In this document: piece after piece, positions 7,802-16,104 of the stretch
Numbering within the stretch: position 1 is the stretch's first letter
How the letters are laid out: every line of letters starts with the position of its first letter
Assembly: GCA_900542085.1 (NCBI GenBank)
Contig: UQMK01000004.1
Span: 55,509 to 119,508, forward strand
Direction of reading: 5' to 3'
Source of the DNA: an uncultured Collinsella sp.
GTDB taxonomy: Bacteria; Actinomycetota; Coriobacteriia; Coriobacteriales; Coriobacteriaceae
DNA length: 64,000 nucleotides
Translations under genes and position numbers: made by a program
Notes under the pieces: model-generated
Database searches by the model: none
What the model was told of the DNA's origin: nothing
What the model saw: only the letters and a program-made list of their open reading frames with translations

Positions 7802-8380
7802 TTAGGCGAAGGTAATCTCGCCGGTCTCGCAGTCCATATCGGCGATACGGGCCAAGCTCTCGACGCGGAAGCCGCGCTCGCGGAGCTTATCGCCGCCGCC
7901 CTGGAAGCCCTTCTCCACTGCAATGCCAATACCGGACACCTCGGCACCCGCAGCCTCGCAGATCTTGATAAGACCTTCGAGCGCGCAGCCGTTGGCCAAG
8001 AAGTCGTCGATGATCAGGACCTTGTCGCCCTCGGACAGGAAACGCTTGCCAACGATGACCGGGTACTCCTTCTGCTTGGTAAAGGAGTAGATGGTCGTGG
8101 CATATTGCTCGCCATCGAGGTTGATGGACTGCGCCTTCTTGGCAAAGACCACCGGCACACCGCCAAAATGCTGAGCCGCGATGCAAGCCATGCCAATGCC
8201 CGAAGCCTCGATCGTCAGAATCTTGTTGATCTCGACGCCCTCGAACAGACGGGCCCACTCGGCACCCATGTGGTCAAACAGCTCAACGTCGCACTGGTGG
8301 TTGAGGAAGGCATCAACCTTAAGGACGTTACCGGCCTTTACGATGCCGTCATGGCGAATACGATCCTCAAGCTCCTGCAT
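7802..8380 (-). CDS. xpt: Xanthine phosphoribosyltransferase
   Basis: This 192-residue enzyme converts xanthine and PRPP to XMP in purine salvage. The PRPP-binding loop reads VLIIDDFLANGCALEGL (about 126-142), and the protein has the Xpt-type N-terminus (VLKVDAFLNHQCDVELFDHM) and the IEASGIGMACIAA segment. Length agrees with Bacillus-type Xpt. The ATG at 8380 has AAGGGG about 7 nt upstream. A purine riboswitch was looked for upstream and not found. It appears to be monocistronic or followed by the release factor-like gene after a palindrome. Confidence 0.92.
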   Translation of the reverse strand: MQELEDRIRHDGIVKAGNVLKVDAFLNHQCDVELFDHMGAEWARLFEGVEINKILTIEASGIGMACIAAQHFGGVPVVFAKKAQSINLDGEQYATTIYSFTKQKEYPVIVGKRFLSEGDKVLIIDDFLANGCALEGLIKICEAAGAEVSGIGIAVEKGFQGGGDKLRERGFRVESLARIADMDCETGEITFA

Positions 8381-8537
8381 GGCGCAACCCCTTCTCGCGG
8401 CAACGATACCGCGCGATTAATAAACGTTGTTCGATAGTCTACCACGGACCGACCCCCGCCCGCCCCACAAGCCGCATCGCACCACAAACCAGTCTTTTTG
8501 GGACGGTGCGAATCGTGGCAGACAGCCTCCCAACACG

Positions 8538-9842
8538 CTAATGGCGGGCGCGCATCCTCACCAAACGCACCATGGCGAGCGCAAAGCCCACAGCGGCCAC
8601 AGCCATCAACACATAGAACACCGAACGAAAACCAAACAAGAACACATCCGGACGGCCTGCAACAAAACTGGTCACGGCCTCGCCCATCGCCACGCTCATC
8701 TGCCCATACAGGATATTCGACGCCACCGTAATGCCGAGTGCCATGCCAGCATAGCGCGCCAAACTGCCCAAACTGCCCGCAAAGCCGAGTGCTTCGCGCG
8801 GAGCCGAGCCCATATACAGCGAGTTATTGGGGCTCTGGAAAATCGACGTACCGCACGACATAAACGCGACACAGCACACGATCACAGGGATGGAAGAGCG
8901 CTCGTCGAGCGTGCTTACCGCAAAAAGACCGCATACGTACACGCCCAGGCCGACTGCCGTGGGGCCCTCGCAGCCAACACGGTCCGAAACCGTACCCGAA
9001 AGCGGTCCGATAAAGGCATTCACCATCGGCAGCGCCAAAAAGAGCAGTCCGGAAATGTCAGAACCAAAGCCGTGGGCGTCCTGAAAATAGAACGGCAGAA
9101 TAAACTCGGATGCGCCAATGCCAACGAACACGATGAGCATGCAAGCAAGGTTAATGGTGAAGGCCGAATTTGCAAAGCAGCGACGAGCAGCCTCGATCAG
9201 GGACATGGGGCGCTCGCCGGCCTCCGGCTTAACATGCGGCAGCGTGTAGAGCCCAACGATAAACGAGATTACGCCAATAGGCAGGTTGATGAGGAAGATA
9301 CTCTCCCAGGGAAAGCTTGCCACCAGCATGCCGCCCAGCACGGGGCCACACATCATGCCGAGGGCCACGAAGGTCGCAAGAATGCCCATGGCACGACCGC
9401 GCTCGCGCGCCGGAAACGACTCGGTGATGATACCCATGTTGTTGGCCATGGCCGCCGCGCAACCGACGCCCTGAACAATGCGTGCCAGGATAAGAACCTC
9501 GAGCGAGGCCGAAAGGCCGCACAGCAGCGAACCGACCGAAAAGACGATGACGCCCAGCTGGAACACATTCACCTTGCCGCGCACGTCACCCAGACGGCCA
9601 AACGGCAACATAGCCACGCATGTCGCAAGCAGATACACCGAACTCACCAGCTGAATGCGGTCGAGGCCCACGCCCAGCTCCTTTTGCATCACGGGCAGCG
9701 CCACGGTCACGACGGTCGAATCCAGACACACCATAAACGTCATGATGAGCACGGTAAACAGAATCGCCCATTTGTTCTTGCCATGGGTGTCGCCCTCTAG
9801 AGCAATGTGCTCGCGGCGCAGCTGCTCTGCGGTTTTCTCCAT
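8538..9842 (-). CDS. MFS transporter, drug:H+ antiporter-like
   Basis: This 434-residue protein has about twelve hydrophobic helices. It carries LDSTVVTVALPVMQKELGV in the first helix, a hallmark of the DHA2/EmrB-type exporters, and PFGRLGDVRGKVNVFQLG, the loop between helices 2 and 3. The RARIVQGVGCAAAMANNMGI region matches motif C of antiporters. It is probably a proton-driven efflux pump; the substrate is unknown. The ATG at 9842 has AAAGG 6 nt upstream; the ATG at 9848 would leave no spacing. It runs in the same direction as the sulfhydrylase gene upstream but is separated from it by a terminator (9868-9914). Confidence 0.85.
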   Translation of the reverse strand: MEKTAEQLRREHIALEGDTHGKNKWAILFTVLIMTFMVCLDSTVVTVALPVMQKELGVGLDRIQLVSSVYLLATCVAMLPFGRLGDVRGKVNVFQLGVIVFSVGSLLCGLSASLEVLILARIVQGVGCAAAMANNMGIITESFPARERGRAMGILATFVALGMMCGPVLGGMLVASFPWESIFLINLPIGVISFIVGLYTLPHVKPEAGERPMSLIEAARRCFANSAFTINLACMLIVFVGIGASEFILPFYFQDAHGFGSDISGLLFLALPMVNAFIGPLSGTVSDRVGCEGPTAVGLGVYVCGLFAVSTLDERSSIPVIVCCVAFMSCGTSIFQSPNNSLYMGSAPREALGFAGSLGSLARYAGMALGITVASNILYGQMSVAMGEAVTSFVAGRPDVFLFGFRSVFYVLMAVAAVGFALAMVRLVRMRARH

Positions 9843-9867
9843 ATCCATCCTTTCGAGTGGCCCAACG

Positions 9868-9914
9868 CAAAAAACGGGGCCCCAATCGCCTGCAAACAGT
9901 CGCGATTGGGGTCC
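9868..9914 (-). terminator. Rho-independent terminator after the O-acetylhomoserine sulfhydrylase gene
   Basis: On the minus strand GGGACCCCAATCGC pairs with GCGATTGGGGCCCC around a 12-nt loop, followed closely by a run of six T. It separates the PLP enzyme from the MFS gene. Confidence 0.85.
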
Positions 9915-9984
9915 CGCCTACGGAATCGGAACGAAAGGTCGCCGAAGCTTTCTGCCAGCATCGGCGCCTTGTGCGAACGCTAGC

Positions 9985-11268
9985 CTAGCACTGCTCGAGC
10001 GCCTGCTCAAGGTCGGCAATCAAATCGGCCGTGTCCTCGAGGCCGCACGACAGGCGCACCATGTCGACGGAGATGCCACAGGCGATGAGCTCCTCATCGT
10101 TCATCTGGCGGTGCGTAGCGTTAGCGGGATGCAGGCAGCAAGTGCGGGCATCTGCCACGTGCGTGGCGATCTGGGCGAGCTTGAGGCTCTTCATAAAGGT
10201 CTCGGCCGCCGCGCGACCACCGTTAAAGCCAAAGCTCACAACACCGCAGGTACCGTTGGGCATGTACTTCTGAGCCAGGTCATAGTACTTATCGCCCTCC
10301 AGACCCGGATAGCTCACGAAGCGTACCTTGGGATGACTCTGCAAGAACTTGGCAACGGCCAGGCCGTTCTCACAATGACGCGGCATGCGCACATGCAGGC
10401 TCTCGAGCGAGCTGTTCAGGAAGAACGCCGCCTGCGGGTTCTGCATGGGGCCAAGGTCGCGCATGAGCTGCGCGGTGGCCTTGGTAATGAAGGCGCCCTC
10501 GCGACCGAACTTCTCGGCATAGGTCACGCCGTGGTAGCTCTCGTCGGGCGTGGTGAGACCCGGGAACTTGTCCGCATGAGCCATCCAGTCAAACTGACCG
10601 TGATCGACGATCACGCCGCCCAGGTAAGCAGCATGTCCATCCATGTACTTGGTGGTAGAGTGCGTAACGATGTCGGCGCCCCACTCAAAGGGACGGCACA
10701 TCACGGGCGTCGGGAAGGTGTTGTCGACCATCAGCGGCACGCCGTGGTCATGTGCGGCCTTGGCAAAGCGCTCAATATCGAGCACGGCAAGGGCGGGGTT
10801 GGCGATCGTCTCGCCAAAGACGAGCTTTGTATTGGGCTCAAAGGCTGCCTCGAGCTCTTCATCAGTGCAGTCGGGGGCAACGAAGGTGCAGGTCAAACCC
10901 ATGCGCTCCATAGTATGGGCGAGCAGGTTGTAGGTACCGCCGTAGATGGCAGAGCTCGCGACCACGTGATCGCCGGCACCGGCCACGTTAAAGATCGCGA
11001 GGAAATTCGCCGCCATGCCCGAGCTCGTGAGCATCGCAGCGGTGCCGCCCTCCATCTCGCAGATCTTGGCGGCAACCAGGTCGCACGTAGGGTTCTGCAG
11101 ACGACTGTAGAAGTAGCCCGACTCCTCCAGGTCAAACAACTTGCCCATGTGCTCGGACGTGTCGTACTTCCACGTGGTGGACTGGTAGATGGGCACCTGG
11201 CGCGGCTCCGCGTCGCCCGGGTGATAGCCGCCCTGAACACATGTAGTACCGATGGTCTGCTCGCTCAT
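9985..11268 (-). CDS. O-acetylhomoserine aminocarboxypropyltransferase/cysteine synthase family
   Basis: This 427-residue PLP-dependent enzyme is of the Cys/Met metabolism family and most like MetY-type O-acetylhomoserine sulfhydrylases. These make homocysteine from O-acetylhomoserine and sulfide in the cytoplasm. The PLP lysine lies in THSTTKYMDGH (about residue 209), and the family pattern includes YFYSRLQNPTCDLVAAKI and HPANATHRQMNDEEL. The ATG at 11268 has GGAG 6 nt upstream; an in-frame TTG at 11274 is less suitable. A SAM-type riboswitch was not recognised in the leader. A gamma-lyase activity is an alternative that sequence alone cannot exclude. Confidence 0.88.
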   Translation of the reverse strand: MSEQTIGTTCVQGGYHPGDAEPRQVPIYQSTTWKYDTSEHMGKLFDLEESGYFYSRLQNPTCDLVAAKICEMEGGTAAMLTSSGMAANFLAIFNVAGAGDHVVASSAIYGGTYNLLAHTMERMGLTCTFVAPDCTDEELEAAFEPNTKLVFGETIANPALAVLDIERFAKAAHDHGVPLMVDNTFPTPVMCRPFEWGADIVTHSTTKYMDGHAAYLGGVIVDHGQFDWMAHADKFPGLTTPDESYHGVTYAEKFGREGAFITKATAQLMRDLGPMQNPQAAFFLNSSLESLHVRMPRHCENGLAVAKFLQSHPKVRFVSYPGLEGDKYYDLAQKYMPNGTCGVVSFGFNGGRAAAETFMKSLKLAQIATHVADARTCCLHPANATHRQMNDEELIACGISVDMVRLSCGLEDTADLIADLEQALEQC

Positions 11269-11498
11269 ATCCAACTCCCTTGCCTGGGTTACGTTTTATT
11301 CGGTTCACGATACCGCTACCCTGCACCCCTCTCAACCCATCACCAAGGTAGGTTATGTGACAAATTGATCAGGGGTATTTATCTCAAGCCTTGGGCATTT
11401 GCTCGATAGATAAAAACGAGGCATACATGAAGCTCTCGATGATTACATGCCCCGTCACGGGTACCATAGGCGGGTACACCGTGACCAAGGAGACAACG

Positions 11499-11945
11499 AT
11501 GAAGCAAATCGATACGGCCCAGCTCGACATCACCGCCTGTCAGGCTCAGGCTGCCGAATACCACGCCCGCGGCTTTAACTGCGCCCAGGCCGTCGCCTGC
11601 ACGCTCGCGCCCGCCGTCGGGCTCGACCCCCAGGTCGCCTTTACCCTCACCGAGGGCTTTGGCGCCGGCATGGGCGGCATGACCGAAACATGTGGCGCCA
11701 TCTCGGGCGCCGTTGCCATCATGGGCTTTGTAATGAGCGACGGCATGGACAATCCCAAGACTAAGGGCCAGACCTACAAGCTGTCGCGCGAGATCGCCAA
11801 GCGTTTTGGCGAGAAGAACACGACGACCGTCTGCGGCACGCTCAAGGGCATCGGATCGGATAAGAGTCCGCTCCGCAGCTGCCCCGGTTGCATCGACGAT
11901 GCCATCGAGATCGCCTGCGATATGCTAAAGCATCTCGCCGAGTAA
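11499..11945 (+). CDS. C_GCAxxG_C_C family protein
   Basis: This 148-residue protein has the cysteine pattern that gives the family its name: FNCAQAV, GFGAGMGGMTETCGAISGA, VCGTLKGIG and LRSCPGCIDDAIEIA. Family members are thought to be redox or metal related, and some are fused to electron-transfer proteins; the function is not known. The ATG at 11499 has AAGGAG about 6 nt upstream and gives a family-like N-terminus (KQIDTAQLDITACQAQAAEY). An in-frame ATG at 11427 with GAGG upstream would add 24 residues and cannot be fully excluded. It is transcribed divergently from the sulfhydrylase gene. Confidence 0.85.
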   Translation: MKQIDTAQLDITACQAQAAEYHARGFNCAQAVACTLAPAVGLDPQVAFTLTEGFGAGMGGMTETCGAISGAVAIMGFVMSDGMDNPKTKGQTYKLSREIAKRFGEKNTTTVCGTLKGIGSDKSPLRSCPGCIDDAIEIACDMLKHLAE

Positions 11946-11962
11946 ACGGCAGCAACATAAAA

Positions 11963-12009
11963 CGACGGCCGGCGCGCTTGGGAACCATCCAAAAGCACGC
12001 CGGCCGTCG
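11963..12009 (-). terminator. Terminator between convergent genes (C_GCAxxG and yigZ)
   Basis: The arms CGACGGCCGGCGCGCTT and AAGCACGCCGGCCGTCG form a long GC-rich stem with one mismatch. On the minus strand it is followed by TTTTATGTT, fitting termination of yigZ. Confidence 0.8.
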
Positions 12010-12012
12010 CCG

Positions 12013-12651
12013 TTAGAACTCGGCAAATTCGGGGGCGCCGACCTCAATCTCCTCGCGCCCCGCCATAAGCTCGCGCATCTTGGCGCAAAATGGCTCCTGC
12101 TCCCCCGCCTTAAACACCAAGTGAAGTGTCACGGCATCCGCGTAATCGGTATCCGAAACCTTGGCACCCGAATCCTGCGCCAAACGAAGCACCTGCTCAT
12201 ACTGCGGATAGGCCACATGCACGTCAACAGGCACGACGCTCGTCATCTCGACGATCTGCCCGGCCTCCTGAGCCGCAGCCACCGCCGCCTGCGTCGCCGC
12301 GGTATAGGCGCGCACCAAGCCGCCGGGTCCCAACAACGTGCCACCAAAATAGCGCGTCACCACGCAGCAAACATTTTTAAGCCCGGCGCCGCGCAGCACC
12401 TCAAGAGTCGGCATACCGCTCGTGCGGCTCGGCTCACCGTCATCGCTCTGGCGCTCACGTCCATCGACCAAAATCCACGCGGGAACATTGTGCCGAGCGT
12501 CGTAATGACGCTTGCGAACCATCTCGATAAAGGCATTCGCCTCATCCTCGGACTCAATATGGACCAGCTGGGCAATAAACCGGCTCTTGCGGTCCACAAA
12601 CTCGCCCGAAGCCTCAATATTCGATTGCAGAGTAAAATAGCTGTCCAACAA
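12013..12651 (-). CDS. yigZ: YigZ/IMPACT family protein
   Basis: This 212-residue protein belongs to the YigZ family (IMPACT N-terminal domain plus a C-terminal ferredoxin-like domain). Signature regions are GEFVDRKSRFIAQLVHI, the DDGEPSRTSGMPTLEVL motif (about 70-86) and TRYFGGTLLGPGGLVRAY (about 99-116). Family members bind nucleic acid or influence translation, but the molecular role is unsettled. The start is a TTG (12651 or the adjacent one at 12648) behind GAGGGG; no ATG is available nearby. Upstream lies the structured repeat at 12781-12914 and rnpB. Confidence 0.9.
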   Translation of the reverse strand: MLDSYFTLQSNIEASGEFVDRKSRFIAQLVHIESEDEANAFIEMVRKRHYDARHNVPAWILVDGRERQSDDGEPSRTSGMPTLEVLRGAGLKNVCCVVTRYFGGTLLGPGGLVRAYTAATQAAVAAAQEAGQIVEMTSVVPVDVHVAYPQYEQVLRLAQDSGAKVSDTDYADAVTLHLVFKAGEQEPFCAKMRELMAGREEIEVGAPEFAEF

Positions 12652-12780
12652 AGCCCCTCAACAACAAGCAAAGCAACAAACAGCCTCAATAATACGGCAA
12701 AGGCCGCACCGATAACCCCGGTAAATAGAACGGCGACGTCAATGACCAGGCAAAAACAGCGAGACGCTAAGAAAGGAACC

Positions 12781-12914
12781 GCCGATGATTCCGTCAACGA
12801 AAGCGAGAACCCGTCAGCGCGAGCAAGGTGCCTTGAAAGACAAGGGCATTGACCTAATGGTCATGCCCGAAGGCTTGAAAGGCAGATTGCCGCGCTGACG
12901 GGTTCGCAGCGTCA
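12781..12914. ncRNA. Structured element, copy 1 (candidate undescribed RNA or folded repeat)
   Basis: A 134-nt segment that recurs at 15934-16067 at the same length. Its outer stem pairs GAACCCGTCAGCGCG with CGCGCTGACGGGTTC. Inside, GCAA-GG-TGCCTT faces AAGGCA-GA-TTGC, then CAAG faces CTTG. The apical stem is GGGCAT-T-GACC with GGTC-ATGCCC around TAAT. Conserved unpaired pieces are GAAA, a bulged T and CAACGA on the left flank and GCAGCGTC on the right flank. The stems differ from the other copy by compensatory changes while loops are kept, which indicates selection on the fold. It lies just beyond the 3' end of rnpB and upstream of yigZ. Orientation is unknown. Confidence 0.6.
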
Positions 12915-12920
12915 ACATAG

Positions 12921-13286
12921 TTGCTGAGTGGGCCTATAAGCCGGGTTCTGTCGTGAACGGTCATTTATCTTGTCTGCACGTTACCGTGCAGCTCCACGCA
13001 CGCTACCCGAACGCGGACCGGGCCGGCCCATAGCGTTCCTATTCGCGCTTGCTCCGGATGGGGCTTGCCAAGCCGCCGTGTTACCACGACGCTGGTGGTC
13101 TCTTACACCACCGTTTCAGCTTTTCCCTTTACGCCTTGCGGCGCAGGTGGGAGTCTTCTTTTCTGCGGCGCTTTCCGTCGGATCACTCCGCCCGGCCGTT
13201 AGCCGGCATCCCGCCCTCTGGAGCCCGGACTTTCCTCACGCGCGCTGCAAGCAGCACATCGCGCGACCGTCTGGCCCACTCAGCAG
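12921..13286 (-). ncRNA. rnpB: RNase P RNA, bacterial class A
   Basis: The minus strand contains the hallmark GAGGAAAGTCCGGGCTCC (CR I region), the AAGGGAAAAGCTGAAACGGT segment, GGTAACACGGCGGCTTGGCA and the 3' CCCGGCTTATAGGCCCACTC. The ends pair as P1 (GCTGAGTGGGCC with GGCCCACTCAGC). It is the catalytic RNA of RNase P, which matures tRNA 5' ends. The length of about 366 nt is normal. The ends are set from P1 and the upstream -10 box and may be off by a few bases. Confidence 0.95.
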
Positions 13287-13292
13287 TGCAAG

Positions 13293-13298
13293 AGTGTA
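13293..13298 (-). promoter_or_regulatory. -10 box of rnpB
   Basis: TACACT on the minus strand lies 7-8 nt before the predicted 5' end of RNase P RNA. The -35 match (TTGCCT, spacing 15) is only moderate. Confidence 0.5.
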
Positions 13299-13553
13299 GC
13301 ACACCGTTGCCGAAGGCAATGGCACAACACGAGCGTTCGACACGATAAACCAAGAACCACGCCATGCAGTACAATAGAGTCGTCGATGGGCAACGTCGTC
13401 AGTCGAGACACGACCGCGCTCCGCACCCCTCCGTCTACTCGGTGTGTTCCCGCCTCCTCCCCGAGGCGGGATGTCGGCATTATTTCATGCACCGACAATC
13501 CAATAGCCTGTGGACAGCCCGGCAGCATTGCGCATCTCGGCGCCAAATGCAAA
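13299..13553. other. Intergenic stretch between rnpB and rpsA terminator
   Basis: No convincing gene is seen. It contains a perfect hairpin at 13449-13470 (CCCGCCTC, loop CTCCCC, GAGGCGGG) and a TACAAT near 13371 on the plus strand without a clear -35. Confidence 0.4.
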
Positions 13554-13584
13554 AAGGGATCCGTCCATTACGGACGGATCCCTT
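13554..13584 (-). terminator. Rho-independent terminator of rpsA
   Basis: AAGGGATCCGTCC and GGACGGATCCCTT form a perfect 13-bp stem with a 5-nt loop. The minus strand continues with T residues, 24 nt after the rpsA stop. Confidence 0.9.
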
Positions 13585-13607
13585 AAACAAGTGATCGTCA
13601 AACCGAT

Positions 13608-14774
13608 TTACTCGGCGTCGGTCTCCTCGTCCTTCTTCTCGGAAGGCAGCGGGGTAACCTCGATCTCGACGCCCAGAGTCTCAGCAGCAGACTTCATGGA
13701 CAGGGAGATACGACGACGGTCGAGGTCGATCTCCATGACCTTGACCTGAACCTTGTCGCCCACATGGGTGACCTGAGAAGGCTGATCGACGTGCTTGTTG
13801 GCCATCTCGGAGATGTGCACCAGGCCCTCGATGCCCTCGCCCAGGTCGACGAAAGCACCGAACGGGACAAGCTTGGTCACAGTACCCTCGACGATGGCGC
13901 CGACGGGGTACTTCTTGACCAGTGCGCGCCACGGATCCTCGGTGGTCTGCTTGAGACCCAGGGAGATGCGCTCGCGGTTGAGATCGACGTCGAGAACCTC
14001 GACCTCGACCTCCTGGCCGACCTTGACAACCTCGGAAGGATGGTTGACGTGGTTCCAAGAGAGCTCGGAGATGTGGATGAGGCCGTCGATACCGCCGAGG
14101 TCGACGAAGGCGCCGAAGTCGACGATGGAGGAAACGGTGCCCTGGAGACGCATGCCAGACTTGAGCTTGGACAGGATCTCGGAGCGCTCAGCCTTACGGG
14201 ACTCCTCGAGCACGACGCGACGGGAGAGGACGACGTTGTTGCGGTTGCGATCCATCTCGATGACGCGGGCCTCGATGCGGGTGCCCATGTAGGAGGTGAG
14301 GTCCTTGACGCGACGGAGGTCGACGAGGGAAGCAGGCAGGAAGCCACGCAGGCCGATGTCGAGGATCAGGCCGCCCTTGACAACCTCGATAACCTCGCCC
14401 TCGACGTTCTCGCCGGAGTTGAACTTCTCCTCGATGCGGTTCCAAGCACGCTCGTACTCGGCACGCTTCTTGGACAGGACCAGACGACCGTCCTTGTCCT
14501 CCTTCTGGAGAACCAGAGCCTCGATGGGATCACCGAGTGCAACGATGTCTGCAGGGTTAGCGTCCTTGCGGATGGACAGCTCGCGGACCGGGATAACGCC
14601 CTCGGACTTGAATCCGATGTCAACGAGCACCTCGTCATGCTCGATCTTAACGACAGTGCCGTTAACGAGATCGCCCTCATCAAAGTCGGTAATCGTACCG
14701 TCGATGAGGTTGTTCATCTCCTCCTCGTTGACATCGTCAAGAGAGAAAATGGACGAGTTCTGAATCTCACTCAA
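13608..14774 (-). CDS. rpsA: 30S ribosomal protein S1
   Basis: The 388-residue protein contains four S1 RNA-binding domains. They begin near GDLVNGTVVKIEHDEVLVDI (residue 35), GENVEGEVIEVVKGGLILDI (122), GMRLQGTVSSIVDFGAFVDL (206) and GAIVEGTVTKLVPFGAFVDL (291). Four domains are usual in Gram-positive and actinobacterial S1, against six in E. coli. It helps mRNA binding to the 30S subunit. Translation starts at a TTG (14774): AAAGGGG is 7 nt upstream and no ATG fits. A strong terminator follows, and the acidic tail (KKDEETDAE) is typical. Confidence 0.95.
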   Translation of the reverse strand: MSEIQNSSIFSLDDVNEEEMNNLIDGTITDFDEGDLVNGTVVKIEHDEVLVDIGFKSEGVIPVRELSIRKDANPADIVALGDPIEALVLQKEDKDGRLVLSKKRAEYERAWNRIEEKFNSGENVEGEVIEVVKGGLILDIGLRGFLPASLVDLRRVKDLTSYMGTRIEARVIEMDRNRNNVVLSRRVVLEESRKAERSEILSKLKSGMRLQGTVSSIVDFGAFVDLGGIDGLIHISELSWNHVNHPSEVVKVGQEVEVEVLDVDLNRERISLGLKQTTEDPWRALVKKYPVGAIVEGTVTKLVPFGAFVDLGEGIEGLVHISEMANKHVDQPSQVTHVGDKVQVKVMEIDLDRRRISLSMKSAAETLGVEIEVTPLPSEKKDEETDAE

Positions 14775-15089
14775 AGGTGGACCCCTTTCGAACTACGGGG
14801 CCCCGATTGCTAGGACCTACAGAAGGGTGCGACAAGCACACAACGTTTAGGAACACTCGGGAGCCGACAGATACTAATGTGACGCTTATGCAATCACGTT
14901 CGTATAGGTTACGGGGAAATCATTTCGATTTCAAGCGTGAACTGCGATTTTTTACTCGTATGGAGACTTTTTCGCAATCTTGTGGACGACCGTCTCCATA
15001 AGTTGACGATAGGCAGTTAGGCATACGGCTTTGGGGTAAAGTATCCGGAGCCAACGATTCTGGAACGATTTATCGAGAAAGGTGCCCGC
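14775..15089. other. Divergent intergenic region between rpsA and HAD gene
   Basis: This 315-bp spacer presumably holds the promoters of both genes. On the minus strand TTGAAA, 17 nt, TAACCT (around 14908-14936) is a possible rpsA promoter. GGAGAC/GTCTCC arms flank positions 14962-14999. No gene is supported. Confidence 0.35.
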
Positions 15090-15848
15090 GTGCTCAAAGC
15101 AGTCGTTTTCGATATGGACGAGACGCTTCTTAGCATCAACCTCAACGCGTTCATCCTTCGCTATTTTAAGGATGTCTCGTCGATGCTCGCGGATATCGGG
15201 CGCCGCAGCCGCGGTGGCACGATGGCACGCCTCGGCACCATCCTGGTCGACCTCAACGCCAACCGCCGAAGCGGCACGGACAACCGCACCAATCTTGAGT
15301 TTTACCGCACCGAGGTCGAGCGCCGATGCGGCATCTGCCTCTCCGATCCCCTCATCTACGAGGCGTTTACCTACTACGACCGCGAAGTGCTTCCGCACAA
15401 GAATGACGATGTCATCAACGCCCACGCCATGCCGGGCGCGCACGCCGCGCTTCAGGCCGTACAGGACGCAGGGCTGCGCTGCGCGCTCTTTACCAACCCC
15501 AGCTTTCCGCAGGGGGCCATCGAGTGCCGCATGGGTTGGGGTGACCTGGCCGACGCCCCCTTTGAGCTCGTCACGCACATGGGAAACACCACCCGCTGCA
15601 AGCCCGATGCCACCTACTATCTCGAGCAGCTGCAGGTGATGGGACTCGAGCCGCACGAGGTCCTTATGGTGGGCAACGATCCCAAGCGCGACTTCCCCAG
15701 CCCCGACTGCGGTATCCAAACCGCCTATGTTGGCCAGGGAAAACCCAGCCGAGCCACCTGGCACGGAACCATGGAAGACTTCGCCCGCGACTTTAACGCC
15801 GTAATCGAAGCCTTCTACGAACACCAAGTAGCCGACGAACTGTCATAG
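15090..15848 (+). CDS. HAD superfamily hydrolase
   Basis: The 252-residue protein is a haloacid dehalogenase-type hydrolase, probably a phosphatase. Motif I is VVFDMDETLLS (residues 5-15, nucleophile Asp and general acid Asp). Motif II is in ALFTNPS (about 133). Motif III is the lysine in RCKPDATYYLEQL, and motif IV is MVGNDPKRDFPS. An all-helical cap lies between motifs I and II. The start is GTG at 15090 with GAGAAAGG upstream. It stands alone; the substrate cannot be inferred. Confidence 0.85.
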   Translation: MLKAVVFDMDETLLSINLNAFILRYFKDVSSMLADIGRRSRGGTMARLGTILVDLNANRRSGTDNRTNLEFYRTEVERRCGICLSDPLIYEAFTYYDREVLPHKNDDVINAHAMPGAHAALQAVQDAGLRCALFTNPSFPQGAIECRMGWGDLADAPFELVTHMGNTTRCKPDATYYLEQLQVMGLEPHEVLMVGNDPKRDFPSPDCGIQTAYVGQGKPSRATWHGTMEDFARDFNAVIEAFYEHQVADELS

Positions 15849-15890
15849 GACCCCTCCCACCAAACAAAATAGCGCCGCAGGTTGAGAAAA

Positions 15891-15921
15891 ATGTGACAAA
15901 TAGACCGTCCCTTTGTCACAT
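15891..15921. repeat. Palindrome TGTGACAAA, copy 2 (diverged)
   Basis: ATGTGACAAATAGAC faces GTCCCTTTGTCACAT with two mismatches. It is related to the perfect copy at 7744-7774 and lies just before the structured element at 15934. Confidence 0.6.
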
Positions 15922-15933
15922 TACAAAGACAAC

Positions 15934-16067
15934 GCCGATGTTATGGCAACGACAGCGAAAGCCCGCCAGAGCGAGCAAGGTGCCTTGAAACAAGGCGGCA
16001 TTGATCTTCTGATCATGCCGCCGAAGTTGAAAGGCAGATTGCCGCTCTGGCGGGCTTGCAGCGTCGA
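15934..16067. ncRNA. Structured element, copy 2 (candidate undescribed RNA or folded repeat)
   Basis: The same 134-nt architecture as 12781-12914. The outer stem is AAGCCCGCCAGAGCG with CGCTCTGGCGGGCTT, the middle stem GCAA-GG-TGCCTT with AAGGCA-GA-TTGC, and CAA faces TTG. The apical stem is GGCGGCAT-T-GATC with GATC-ATGCCGCC around TTCT. Stem bases changed in pairs relative to copy 1, while GAGCAAGGTGCCTTGAAA and TTGAAAGGCAGATTGCCG are kept. It lies between the convergent HAD and cysteine desulfidase genes, so it may be an independent transcript, a read-through element or an inserted repeat. Confidence 0.6.
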
Positions 16068-16104
16068 CCGGTCCGCCGTTCGGTAGAACGGCGGAACCAA
16101 TGAA

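Noticed and set aside
8381..8537. Purine riboswitch upstream of xpt
   Set aside because: The conserved purine aptamer core was not found on the minus strand.
11269..11380. SAM riboswitch upstream of the O-acetylhomoserine sulfhydrylase gene
   Set aside because: No SAM-I, SAM-II or SAM-IV core could be recognised in the leader.
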